From Myxococcales bacterium (GTDB lineage Bacteria; Myxococcota_A; Polyangia; Nannocystales; Nannocystaceae): a stretch of DNA of 15,232 nt. The stretch lies in contig JAGQIT010000325.1 of NCBI GenBank assembly GCA_020431135.1, forward strand, positions 1 to 15,232, given 5' to 3'. A program made the translations under genes and the position numbers. The notes under the pieces are model-generated. The model ran no database searches and was not told the origin of the DNA. It saw nothing but the letters and a program-made list of their open reading frames with translations. Shown here in pieces: positions 1 to 6,265 of the stretch. Numbering within the stretch: position 1 is the first letter of the stretch; each line of letters opens with the position of its first letter.

Positions 1-870
1 GAGCTCGCGGTGGAAGTCGATCAGCGGGATCTGCTCGGCCTGGGCGACGGCGCGGATGATCGCGTTGTAGATCGGCACCTCGGCGTCGGCCTCGGGATCG
101 TCGTCGCGCGGCTGGATCGTCGTCAGCAGCGGCACCACCCCCTGCGTCGTCATCGTCTCGACGAGGGTGAGCATCGCCGCGCCGAAGTTGTGGGCGCTGC
201 CGAGCTGGATGTCGTTGGTCCCGTACATGACCACGGCGAAGCGCGGGTCGGCGGCGTCGATCTCGAGCTGGAGCGGCGATGGATCGCCGCTGATCGCCGT
301 GATCGTGCTCCAGCCCTTGACCGCGCACAGGCTCGCGCGATCGAAGGAGGTCGTCTGGTCGACCTCGGCGCGGAAGGTGTCGATCGTCTCCCAGAGGTGG
401 TCGCGGCCGCCGAGGTCGATCTTGGCGTCGTCGGCGAAGCAGTACATGAAGTTGACGCTCTCGGTCGACGACGCGCCGATCTTCGAGAACACGTCGTCGC
501 GGCGCGGGGCCGCCTCGGCGATCGCGGCGATCGACGCGGCGACGTAGGGGGTGATCGGCGAGTGCGTGCGGTCGCTGGGGTAGAACTCGGGGGCGAAGAC
601 CTCCACGCCGCCGGTCGTCCCCGTGGTCGCGTCGCCAGTGGTGGTCGAAGTCGCCGAGCCGGTGGTGGTCGAGGTCGCCGAGCCGGTGGTCGAGGTCGCC
701 GAGCCGGTGGTGCCGTCGCTGTCGCCGGTCGTGCCGCTCGAGTCGTCCGCGACCGAGGTCGCCCCCGCGCTCTCGGTGCCGCCGAGGTCGCCGTCCCCGT
801 CGAAGCACGCGACCGTCGACGTGGCGATTGCGACCGCGAGGGGGAGGGCAGCGAGGGGAGGGCGCGACAT
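1..870 (-). CDS. SGNH/GDSL hydrolase-like lipoprotein, C-terminus cut by window edge
   Basis: The frame is open from an ATG at 870-868 to the window edge (290 codons visible, no stop). The protein starts with a hydrophobic signal of about 21 residues ending in ...TVAC, Cys22 being the likely lipidation site. A low-complexity Gly/Ser/Ala/Thr linker (about residues 45-88, with repeated GSATSTTT units) follows. The globular part begins near residue 90. It shows an SGNH block-I-like strand around residues 129-137 (KIGASSTES, candidate nucleophile Ser134), the block III motif YGTND (216-220, Gly217 and Asn219), and a ...PLIDFHREL strand at the visible end. The DxxH block with the catalytic His should lie beyond the edge. 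Family knowledge: SGNH hydrolases are esterases or lipases of carbohydrate or lipid esters. Oddity: the usual GDS motif is GAS here. Function as a secreted surface esterase is inferred; the substrate is unknown. Confidence 0.8.
   Translation of the reverse strand, partial: MSRPPLAALPLAVAIATSTVACFDGDGDLGGTESAGATSVADDSSGTTGDSDGTTGSATSTTGSATSTTTGSATSTTTGDATTGTTGGVEVFAPEFYPSDRTHSPITPYVAASIAAIAEAAPRRDDVFSKIGASSTESVNFMYCFADDAKIDLGGRDHLWETIDTFRAEVDQTTSFDRASLCAVKGWSTITAISGDPSPLQLEIDAADPRFAVVMYGTNDIQLGSAHNFGAAMLTLVETMTTQGVVPLLTTIQPRDDDPEADAEVPIYNAIIRAVAQAEQIPLIDFHREL
634..702 (+). repeat. In-frame tandem repeat encoding the Ser/Thr linker
   Basis: Two 24-bp units (634-657 and 658-681) and one 21-bp unit (682-702) share the core gccggtggt..cgaggtcgccga. 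They encode the GSATSTTT-type linker of the minus-strand SGNH lipoprotein. Unit length is always a multiple of three, so copy-number change would lengthen or shorten the linker without breaking the frame. Confidence 0.8.
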
Positions 871-877
871 CGAACGG

Positions 878-906
878 ATCGTAGGGCGCGAGCGCGCGCC
901 TTTCCA
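878..906 (-). promoter_or_regulatory. Putative sigma-70-like promoter of the SGNH lipoprotein gene
   Basis: On the minus strand TGGAAA (906-901) and TACGAT (883-878) are separated by 17 bp, each matching four of six consensus positions or better. Only 7 nt separate the -10 from the ATG at 870, and there is no Shine-Dalgarno sequence. The transcript would start at or next to the start codon. Confidence 0.4.
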
Positions 907-928
907 GGGAGTTGTGCCGGCAAAAGAC

Positions 929-967
929 CGCAGAGGGCTACTAGCGGGCGCAGAGGGCGTAGAGGGC
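929..967. repeat. Direct repeats in the divergent promoter region
   Basis: CGCAGAGGGC occurs at 929-938 and again at 949-958, exactly 20 bp apart, and a third partial copy AGAGGGC lies at 961-967. The copies sit between two divergent lipoprotein genes. The spacing of about two helical turns fits regulator binding on one DNA face, but chance in purine-rich DNA is possible. Confidence 0.4.
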
Positions 968-988
968 GGCCTCTTGGCGGAGCGAGGG

Positions 989-997
989 TGGCATACT
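989..997 (+). promoter_or_regulatory. Putative extended -10 promoter, possibly leaderless transcript
   Basis: TG-G-CATACT (TG at 989-990, hexamer 992-997) resembles an extended -10 element. No good -35 is seen 16-18 bp upstream. The ATG at 1004 is 6 nt downstream, so transcription would begin about at the start codon. Confidence 0.35.
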
Positions 998-1003
998 CGG
1001 CGG

Positions 1004-2965
1004 ATGCCTCAACGGCGCAGCTCCCACCTCAGGGCGTCCCTCACGGCGCTCGCACTCCCCCTCGCGCTCAGCCAATGGAGCGCCTGCAATTGCAACAAGG
1101 ACAAGGGCTCCGACGACCCGGAGCTCCAGGCGATCGAGGAGCGCATGCCGGGGCCGAAGTTCGCGGCGATCGACGCGCCCGACGGCTTCCTCGACGGCGG
1201 CATGGGCTACGCGGCGTTCCGCCCGGGGCCGCTGCAGAAGCTCATCCAGTCGTTCCCGCTGCCGCCCGACGCCGCCGAGGAGCTCGCCAAGGCGAGCCGC
1301 GAGCTCGGCGTCGATCTGCGGACAGGGGACGTCCTCAGCCACTTCGGCATCGATCCGGACGGCGTCGTGTCGATGACCCTCGGGCGGCCGATCCTCGGCG
1401 ACGGCGAGGCGCTGCTCGACGAGCTCGCCAACATCCCGCCGCCCAAGCCCGACGCCTTCCCGGCCGCCGGTGACGCCGGCAACATGAGCCCGCAGCTCGC
1501 CAGCAAGGTCGGCGCCATCGGCTTCCACTTCCGGATCCATGTGCCGATCACGACGAGCGAGCGCCTCGCCCAGGAGCTCGCCCGGATCCCGCCGAAGGGC
1601 CGGTCCGAGACGCCGCTGTGCCAGGAGCTCCAGCCGCACGCGCTGTGCGCTGGCGACGAGGAGGTGCTCCTCCTCGCCCGCGCACTCGACAAGGCGATGG
1701 TCGTCGACGTCCTGATCTTCCCGGCGCGGACGGGCGCCCTCGAGGACGCCGAGCGCCGGCCGGCGATCGACGCGGCGCTGAAGATGACCAAGGGCAAGGC
1801 GCCGGTGCAGCTGCGCGGCGACGCGGCGGCCTTCGTCGACGCCTCGGTGCTCCGCGATCTGGCGACCGTCGTCGTCGTCAGCGACGTCGCCAGCGCCGCC
1901 CGCTGGAGCGACGACGTCGCCGGCCTCGTCGAGCGCAAGCGCAAGTCCCTGAAGGCGGTCGATCGCCTGCGCGAGACCCGGAGGCTCCTCCGCGGCGTCC
2001 GCTACGAGCTCGCGATCAGCGACGAGGCGATCCGCACGACCTACTCCTGGGAGCCGACCGACGACGAGGCGGCCGCGACCCTCGACAAGCTCCTCACCCA
2101 CCAGGGCCTCGCGCTGCCGTCGCCGACGATCGACGGCCTGTGCTCGAACAGCCTGATGTGCTTCCGCGCCGGCGGCCTGCCGTCGCTGCCGGCGCTCGGC
2201 GAGCTCGCCACCGGGGTCTACGCCGGGCCGCCGCAGGAGTTCGGCGATCTCATGCGCGACGCCGACGAGCTCGGCGCCTTCGTCCTCCTCCTCGAGACCT
2301 GGCCCAACGCCCTCGGCGCCTCCGATCGCTGGGCCCGCGAGGAGATCCGCGGGCCCGAGGCCGCGATCGCCAACCAAGTGATGAACTCGCTCAAGAACTT
2401 CGCCGGCGCCGGCGCGTCGCTGCGCAGCGTGACGATGCCGAAGGGGATGGGGGTCCCGGCGGTCGACTTCGCCGCCTACGGCCGCGTCACCGGCACCGAG
2501 CTCGGCATCGTCCGCGGCGCCCTCGCCCTCGCCCAGCAGCGCATGAACCCGATCACCGTCGACGGCGTCGACGGCAAGGTCGAGTCGCTGACGCTCCCCG
2601 AGGACGTCCCGGCGGCGCTCTACCTGGTCACCGAGGCCAAGACCCGCAAGGTCGAGGATCGCGAGGTCGAGGTCGGCTGGATGGTCGCGGCCGACGGCGT
2701 CGATCGCCTCACCTGGCTCCTGGGCCTCGGGCGCGACGAGGCGGTCGAGCCGGCCGCTTACTTTGAGATCCCCGATCTCATGCGCCTCCTCGGCACCTTC
2801 CCGGAGGCGGAGCGCGAGCTCGGGAGCTTCCGCGCCTACCTCACCGGGCGCTCGGTGCGGATCTCCTTCGACGTGATCGACGGCAGCCCGCGCTTCGACG
2901 CCTTCTTCGGGCGCACGGCCCCGCCGGCCGCGGCCGACGCCGAGAAGGAGAAGAAGGGGGAGTAG
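1004..2965 (+). CDS. Predicted lipoprotein of unknown function (653 aa)
   Basis: I do not recognise the family. The start at 1004 is chosen because it gives a basic n-region (MPQRRSSH), a hydrophobic stretch and a Cys at residue 28 (WSAC) followed by Asn/Cys/Lys/Asp-rich sequence, typical of a lipoprotein; the frame is open further upstream, but that extension lacks signal-peptide logic. The mature part is rich in alternating hydrophobic strands and Glu/Ala helices with no obvious catalytic motif. Two close Cys pairs (LCQELQPHALC and LCSNSLMC) suggest disulfides and an extracytoplasmic location. The tail is a charged AEKEKKGE segment. Long lipoproteins of this style, with 'GYAAFRPGPL' and 'FGIDPDGVVS' phrases, occur in myxobacteria as uncharacterised proteins (from memory). 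It is divergent from the SGNH lipoprotein gene; downstream there are 82 bp before the polyketide operon. Confidence 0.85.
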   Translation: MPQRRSSHLRASLTALALPLALSQWSACNCNKDKGSDDPELQAIEERMPGPKFAAIDAPDGFLDGGMGYAAFRPGPLQKLIQSFPLPPDAAEELAKASRELGVDLRTGDVLSHFGIDPDGVVSMTLGRPILGDGEALLDELANIPPPKPDAFPAAGDAGNMSPQLASKVGAIGFHFRIHVPITTSERLAQELARIPPKGRSETPLCQELQPHALCAGDEEVLLLARALDKAMVVDVLIFPARTGALEDAERRPAIDAALKMTKGKAPVQLRGDAAAFVDASVLRDLATVVVVSDVASAARWSDDVAGLVERKRKSLKAVDRLRETRRLLRGVRYELAISDEAIRTTYSWEPTDDEAAATLDKLLTHQGLALPSPTIDGLCSNSLMCFRAGGLPSLPALGELATGVYAGPPQEFGDLMRDADELGAFVLLLETWPNALGASDRWAREEIRGPEAAIANQVMNSLKNFAGAGASLRSVTMPKGMGVPAVDFAAYGRVTGTELGIVRGALALAQQRMNPITVDGVDGKVESLTLPEDVPAALYLVTEAKTRKVEDREVEVGWMVAADGVDRLTWLLGLGRDEAVEPAAYFEIPDLMRLLGTFPEAERELGSFRAYLTGRSVRISFDVIDGSPRFDAFFGRTAPPAAADAEKEKKGE

Positions 2966-3020
2966 ACCGGGCTGACCTCGCGGCAGCGTCGCGGGCCGCT
3001 TCTCAACGCGCGCCCCGGGT

Positions 3021-3029
3021 TGCTATCCT
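3021..3029 (+). promoter_or_regulatory. Putative extended -10 promoter of the polyketide operon
   Basis: TG-C-TATCCT (TG 3021-3022, hexamer 3024-3029) matches an extended -10 element in an otherwise very GC-rich 82-bp intergenic region. No convincing -35 is visible at the expected distance. The start codon of the ketosynthase gene is 18 nt downstream, leaving a 5' UTR of roughly 10-12 nt. Confidence 0.45.
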
Positions 3030-3047
3030 CCGCCCGGCAGCGCGCCT

Positions 3048-4214
3048 ATGGGCTCCTACCCGATCACCGCCTACTCCGCGAGCAACGCCCTCGGGAACAC
3101 GACGACCGAGGTCGTCGCGGCGCTCGACAGCGGTCGCTCGGGGCTGCGGCCGATCCCCGCGGAGTTCGGGATTGCCGGCACCTGCGGGATCGTCCCGGGG
3201 CCGCTGCCGGCGCTGCCCTCGGCGCTCGGCGACTACGACAGCCGCCTCACGCGGATCGCCCAGCTCGCCCTCGACGACCTCAGCCGCCCGCTCGAGGCGG
3301 CGCGCAAGCGCTGGGGCGCCGATCGGATCGGCCTGCTCCTCGGGACGAGCACCGGCGGCATCTACGAGAGCGAGCGCGCCTACCGTCACCACCTGGCGCA
3401 CGGGACGCTCCCCGCGGGTTACTCCCTCGAGCGCCAACACTCCCTCCACGCCGGGCTCCACGTCGTCCGCATGCTCGCGGATCTCCGCGGCCCGTCCTAC
3501 GTCGTCTCGACCGCCTGCTCGTCGAGCGCCCGGGTCTGCGCCGGGGCGATGCGCCTCCTCGACGCCGCCGTCTGCGACGCGGTGCTCGTAGGCGGCGTCG
3601 ACAGCCTGTGCCAGCTCACCCTCAAGGGCTTCGCCGGCCTCGAGGTGCTGTCGCCGGCGCCGTGCCGCCCCTTCTCGAGCCTGCGCGAGGGGATCAACAT
3701 CGGCGAGGGCGCCGCCTACCTGCTCATCGAGCGCCTCGGCGACGGCCCTGCGCGCCTCCTCGGCGTCGGCGAGAGCGGCGACGCCTACCACATGACGAGC
3801 CCGCACCCCGAGGGCCTCGGCGCCCTCCTGGCGATGCAGCGGGCGATCTCCGCCGGCGGCCTCGATCCTTCGGAGATCGATCACATCAACGTCCACGGCA
3901 CCGGGACCAAGCAAAACGACGAGGTCGAGGGCAAGGCGATCCGCGAGCTCCTCGGCCCCGAGGTCGCCGTCCTGGCGACGAAGGGCTACTGCGGGCACCT
4001 CCTCGGCGCCGCCGGGGCGACGGAGCTCGCCTTCACGGTCGCGGCGATCGAGGGCGGCTTCCTGCCGGCGAGCGTCGGCGCCGACCCGGTCGACGCGTCG
4101 ATCGGCGTCGCCGTCAACGTCGCCCGCCGCGACTTCACGACCCGCTACGCCCTGTCGAATTCCTTCGCCTTCGGCGGCTCCAACGTCAGCGTGCTCCTCG
4201 GAGGCCCGGCATGA
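3048..4214 (+). CDS. Beta-ketoacyl-ACP synthase (FabF/ApeO-ApeR-like ketosynthase)
   Basis: A 388-residue thiolase-fold condensing enzyme, near the usual KAS length (about 390-415). The nucleophile lies in VVSTACSSSA (Cys157). The two histidines are in NVHGTGT (His283) and KGYCGHLLGAAGATE (His317, with Lys312), and the C-terminal NSFAFGGSNVS motif closes the fold. It should condense an acyl starter or chain with malonyl-ACP by decarboxylative Claisen reaction. It is the first gene of a five-gene operon and overlaps the next gene by 4 bp (ATGA at 4211), which fits co-translation of a KS-CLF heterodimer. No strong Shine-Dalgarno precedes the ATG; the N-terminus ITAYSASNALG aligns with the standard KS start. 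The dehydratase, reductase and CLF-like neighbours point to aryl-polyene-type biosynthesis rather than housekeeping fatty-acid synthesis. The exact subfamily (ApeO versus ApeR type) is not settled from sequence alone. Confidence 0.9.
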   Translation: MGSYPITAYSASNALGNTTTEVVAALDSGRSGLRPIPAEFGIAGTCGIVPGPLPALPSALGDYDSRLTRIAQLALDDLSRPLEAARKRWGADRIGLLLGTSTGGIYESERAYRHHLAHGTLPAGYSLERQHSLHAGLHVVRMLADLRGPSYVVSTACSSSARVCAGAMRLLDAAVCDAVLVGGVDSLCQLTLKGFAGLEVLSPAPCRPFSSLREGINIGEGAAYLLIERLGDGPARLLGVGESGDAYHMTSPHPEGLGALLAMQRAISAGGLDPSEIDHINVHGTGTKQNDEVEGKAIRELLGPEVAVLATKGYCGHLLGAAGATELAFTVAAIEGGFLPASVGADPVDASIGVAVNVARRDFTTRYALSNSFAFGGSNVSVLLGGPA

Positions 4215-5014
4215 GCGCGCTCCTCCCCGAGCTCGGGATCACCGGCGTCGGTCTGTGGGCGCCTGGCTTCAGCGATCCGGCGCGGGTCCTCGCCGGCGAC
4301 GCCGACGCGGCGATCCGGTCGCCGAAGGCCGAGCTCCTGCCCGCGCGCCTGCGCCGGCGCTGCTCGCTGCTGACGCGGATCACGGCCGAGGTCGTCAAGC
4401 GCGCGGCGGCGCCCGCAGGCGTCGACCTCGGCGCGGCGACGGTGATCCTCGCCTCGGTCTACGGCGAGATCCTGACCACCGGGCAGCTCCTCCAGGCGCT
4501 CGCGGAGGAGCCCGCGAGCCCGCTGTCGCCGACGCGCTTCCACAACAGCGTCCACAACACGGCGATCGGCTACCTGTCGATCGCGACCAAGAACCACGGC
4601 GGCAGCACGGCGATCAGCGCCGGCCCGGCGACCCTGGCGATGGCCCTCCTCGAGGCGGCGACGACGGTCGCGGCGGGGGAGGGGCCCGCGGTCGTCGCGA
4701 TCGCCGAGGAGCCGCTGCCGCCGGTGCTCGCCGAGAGCGGCGGCGACTTCGACGCCCTCGCCGTCGCCCTGATCGTCGAAGTCTGGCGCGGCCAGGGGAT
4801 CCACGCCCGCCTCAGCCGCAAGGAGCCGAGCGCCTGCGACGCGCTGCCGAGCCTGCCGGCGAAGCTCGCGGCAAATCCGTGCGCGCGGGCCTTTGCCGCG
4901 GCGGCCGCGATCGGCGGCGGCCGAGGCCGGCAATTCGCCCTCGAGCCGACGCCGGTGAGCGGCCGCGCCTGGGTCCTCGAGATCCTGGACGAAGGGGCCG
5001 CAAAGGCGCGATGA
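4211..5014 (+). CDS. Ketosynthase-like chain length factor (ApeC-like, PF13723 type)
   Basis: A 267-residue protein beginning MSALLPELGITGVGLWAPG. It resembles the short ketoacyl-synthase-like family found beside aryl-polyene ketosynthases: the RFHNSVHNTAIGYLSIATK segment (109-127) and STAISAGPATLAMALLEA (132-149) align with the KS nucleophile elbow, but the Cys is missing; SAG (136-138) occupies that place. The later KS histidine motifs are also absent and the protein is about 120 residues shorter than a full KS. Family knowledge: the E. coli partner ApeC acts as chain length factor for ApeO. Inference: it heterodimerises with the preceding ketosynthase and sets product length. Junctions on both sides are 4-bp ATGA overlaps (4211-4214 and 5011-5014), so the three proteins are probably made in coupled amounts. 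The same frame is open upstream, but that part reads through the KS gene out of frame. Confidence 0.85.
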   Translation: MSALLPELGITGVGLWAPGFSDPARVLAGDADAAIRSPKAELLPARLRRRCSLLTRITAEVVKRAAAPAGVDLGAATVILASVYGEILTTGQLLQALAEEPASPLSPTRFHNSVHNTAIGYLSIATKNHGGSTAISAGPATLAMALLEAATTVAAGEGPAVVAIAEEPLPPVLAESGGDFDALAVALIVEVWRGQGIHARLSRKEPSACDALPSLPAKLAANPCARAFAAAAAIGGGRGRQFALEPTPVSGRAWVLEILDEGAAKAR

Positions 5015-5493
5015 GCACCGGCGAAGCCCGCCCGGAGGTCGATCTCTCGGCCTTGCCGTCGATCGTCGAGATGCTGCCCCACCGGCCGCCGATGGTCCTC
5101 ATCGACGCCGTCACGGCCTTCGACTTCGACACGATCACCTGCACCCGGCGGATCCGCGCGGACGAGCCCTACGTCGACGACGGCAAGGTGCCGGCGGCCG
5201 TGGCCATCGAGTACATCGCCCAGACGGTGGCGACCCAGCGCGGCCTCGACGGCCTCCTCCGCGGCCTGCCGGTGAGCCGCGGCGTTCTCGCCGCCTGCCG
5301 CTCCCTTGACCTCCACGTCGCCGACTTCGCGGTCGGCGATGAGCTGACGATCCGCGCCGAGAACCTCGGTCAGATGGCCCACATCGCCAGCTTCCGCGGG
5401 ATCGTCGAGCGCGGCGGCGAGGTCGTCGCCGAGGGGATCATCCAGGTCGCCGAGATCCAAGGCGACCTCGGACCCGGCGAGCCGCCGGGCTGA
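5011..5493 (+). CDS. ApeP-like 3-hydroxyacyl-ACP dehydratase (hotdog fold)
   Basis: A 160-residue single hotdog-domain protein. It has the family opening EMLPHRPPMVLIDAV (20-34) and the central-helix motif VAIEYIAQTVATQ (64-76; Glu67). It should remove water from 3-hydroxyacyl-ACP to give the enoyl chain, building conjugated double bonds with the adjacent ketoreductase. FabZ and FabA carry a catalytic His in a GHFP loop just before the central helix; here the matching stretch is DDGKVPAAVAIEY, with no His, as expected for the ApeP branch rather than FabZ (inference). The ATG overlaps the stop of the CLF-like gene, and 16 nt separate it from the ketoreductase gene. A second, ApeI-type dehydratase is not in view. 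Confidence 0.85.
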   Translation: MSTGEARPEVDLSALPSIVEMLPHRPPMVLIDAVTAFDFDTITCTRRIRADEPYVDDGKVPAAVAIEYIAQTVATQRGLDGLLRGLPVSRGVLAACRSLDLHVADFAVGDELTIRAENLGQMAHIASFRGIVERGGEVVAEGIIQVAEIQGDLGPGEPPG

Positions 5494-5497
5494 GCGC

Positions 5498-5502
5498 AGG
5501 AG
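5498..5502 (+). promoter_or_regulatory. Ribosome binding site of the ketoreductase gene
   Basis: AGGAG ends 7 nt before the ATG at 5510 in the 16-nt gap after the dehydratase stop. It is the only classical Shine-Dalgarno in this operon and fixes the ketoreductase start. Confidence 0.7.
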
Positions 5503-5509
5503 ACGAGCA

Positions 5510-6253
5510 ATGGCGAAGACCAAGGAGTACACGCCGCCGCGGGCGCTGATCACCGGCGCCAGCCGAGGCATCGGCGCGGCGGTGGCCGAGGCGTTGGCCG
5601 CCGACGGCCACCCGGTGATCCTCAATTTCCGCAGTCGGCGTGACGACGCCGAGGCGGTGGCCGAGCGCATCCGCGCCGGCGGCGGCGAGGCGACCCTCAG
5701 CCAGTTCGACGTCGGCGACGCGGCCGAGACCGCCGCCGCCATCGCCGCGCTCCTCGAGGATCCGCGGCCGATCGGCGTCGTCGTCAACAACGCGGGGATC
5801 GCCCGCGACGCGCCCTTCCCGACGCTCTCCGCCGACGACTGGCACGCCGTCCTCCGGACCACCCTCGACGGCTTCTTCCACGTCACCCAGCCGCTGGTGA
5901 TGAAGATGGTCCGCGCGCGCTTCGGCCGGATCATCAACATGAGCTCGGTGTCGGCGATCGCCGGCAACCGCGGTCAGGTCGTCTACGCGGCCGCCAAGGC
6001 TGGGATCATCGGCGCGACCCGGTCGCTGGCCAAGGAGCTCGGGCGCCGCGGGATCACGGTCAACGCCGTCGCGCCGGGTCTCATCGAGACCGAGATGCTC
6101 GAGGGCCTGCCGCTCGATCGCGTGCTCCCCGGGATCCCCGCCAACCGCCTGGGGACCCCGCAGGAGGTCGCCGACCTCGTCGCCTTCCTGGCGAGCCCGC
6201 GCGCTAGCTACATCACGGGGCAGGTCATCGGCATCAACGGCGGGATGATCTAG
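5510..6253 (+). CDS. fabG: 3-oxoacyl-ACP reductase, SDR family (FabG/ApeQ-like)
   Basis: A 247-residue classical short-chain dehydrogenase, typical FabG length. Visible motifs are TGASRGIG (15-22, NAD(P)-binding), NNAG (93-96), the catalytic Ser146 and Tyr159-x3-Lys163 (YAAAK), PG near 189-190 and the C-terminal GQVIGINGGMI. Arg residues after beta-2 (NFRSRRDD) fit NADPH preference. The E. coli FabG tetrad Asn (in TNL) is Thr118 here (RTTLDGF). It should reduce 3-ketoacyl-ACP to 3-hydroxyacyl-ACP between the ketosynthase and dehydratase steps. The gene context argues for an ApeQ role in an aryl-polyene-like pathway rather than primary fatty-acid synthesis. A 12-bp gap separates it from the halogenase-like gene, so co-transcription is likely even if an internal promoter also exists. 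Confidence 0.92.
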   Translation: MAKTKEYTPPRALITGASRGIGAAVAEALAADGHPVILNFRSRRDDAEAVAERIRAGGGEATLSQFDVGDAAETAAAIAALLEDPRPIGVVVNNAGIARDAPFPTLSADDWHAVLRTTLDGFFHVTQPLVMKMVRARFGRIINMSSVSAIAGNRGQVVYAAAKAGIIGATRSLAKELGRRGITVNAVAPGLIETEMLEGLPLDRVLPGIPANRLGTPQEVADLVAFLASPRASYITGQVIGINGGMI

Positions 6254-6256
6254 AAT
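6228..6256 (+). promoter_or_regulatory. Possible internal promoter for the halogenase-like gene
   Basis: TCGGCA (6228-6233) and TAGAAT (6251-6256) are 17 bp apart, matching four and five of six consensus bases. The -10 overlaps the ketoreductase stop codon. The ATG at 6266 is 9 nt beyond the -10 and has no Shine-Dalgarno, so a near-leaderless mRNA is possible in addition to operon read-through. Confidence 0.35.
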
Positions 6257-6265
6257 TCTCGCCGG

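Noticed and set aside
941..2377. 478-codon minus-strand frame opposite the 653-aa lipoprotein gene
   Set aside because: The plus-strand protein has a signal peptide, Cys pairs and balanced composition, whereas the minus frame is repetitive Glu/Arg/Gly/Ala.
3020..4210. Long upstream open frame joined to the CLF-like protein
   Set aside because: Residues before 4211 are Arg/Pro-rich out-of-frame reading of the ketosynthase gene; the ATGA junction gives the natural start.
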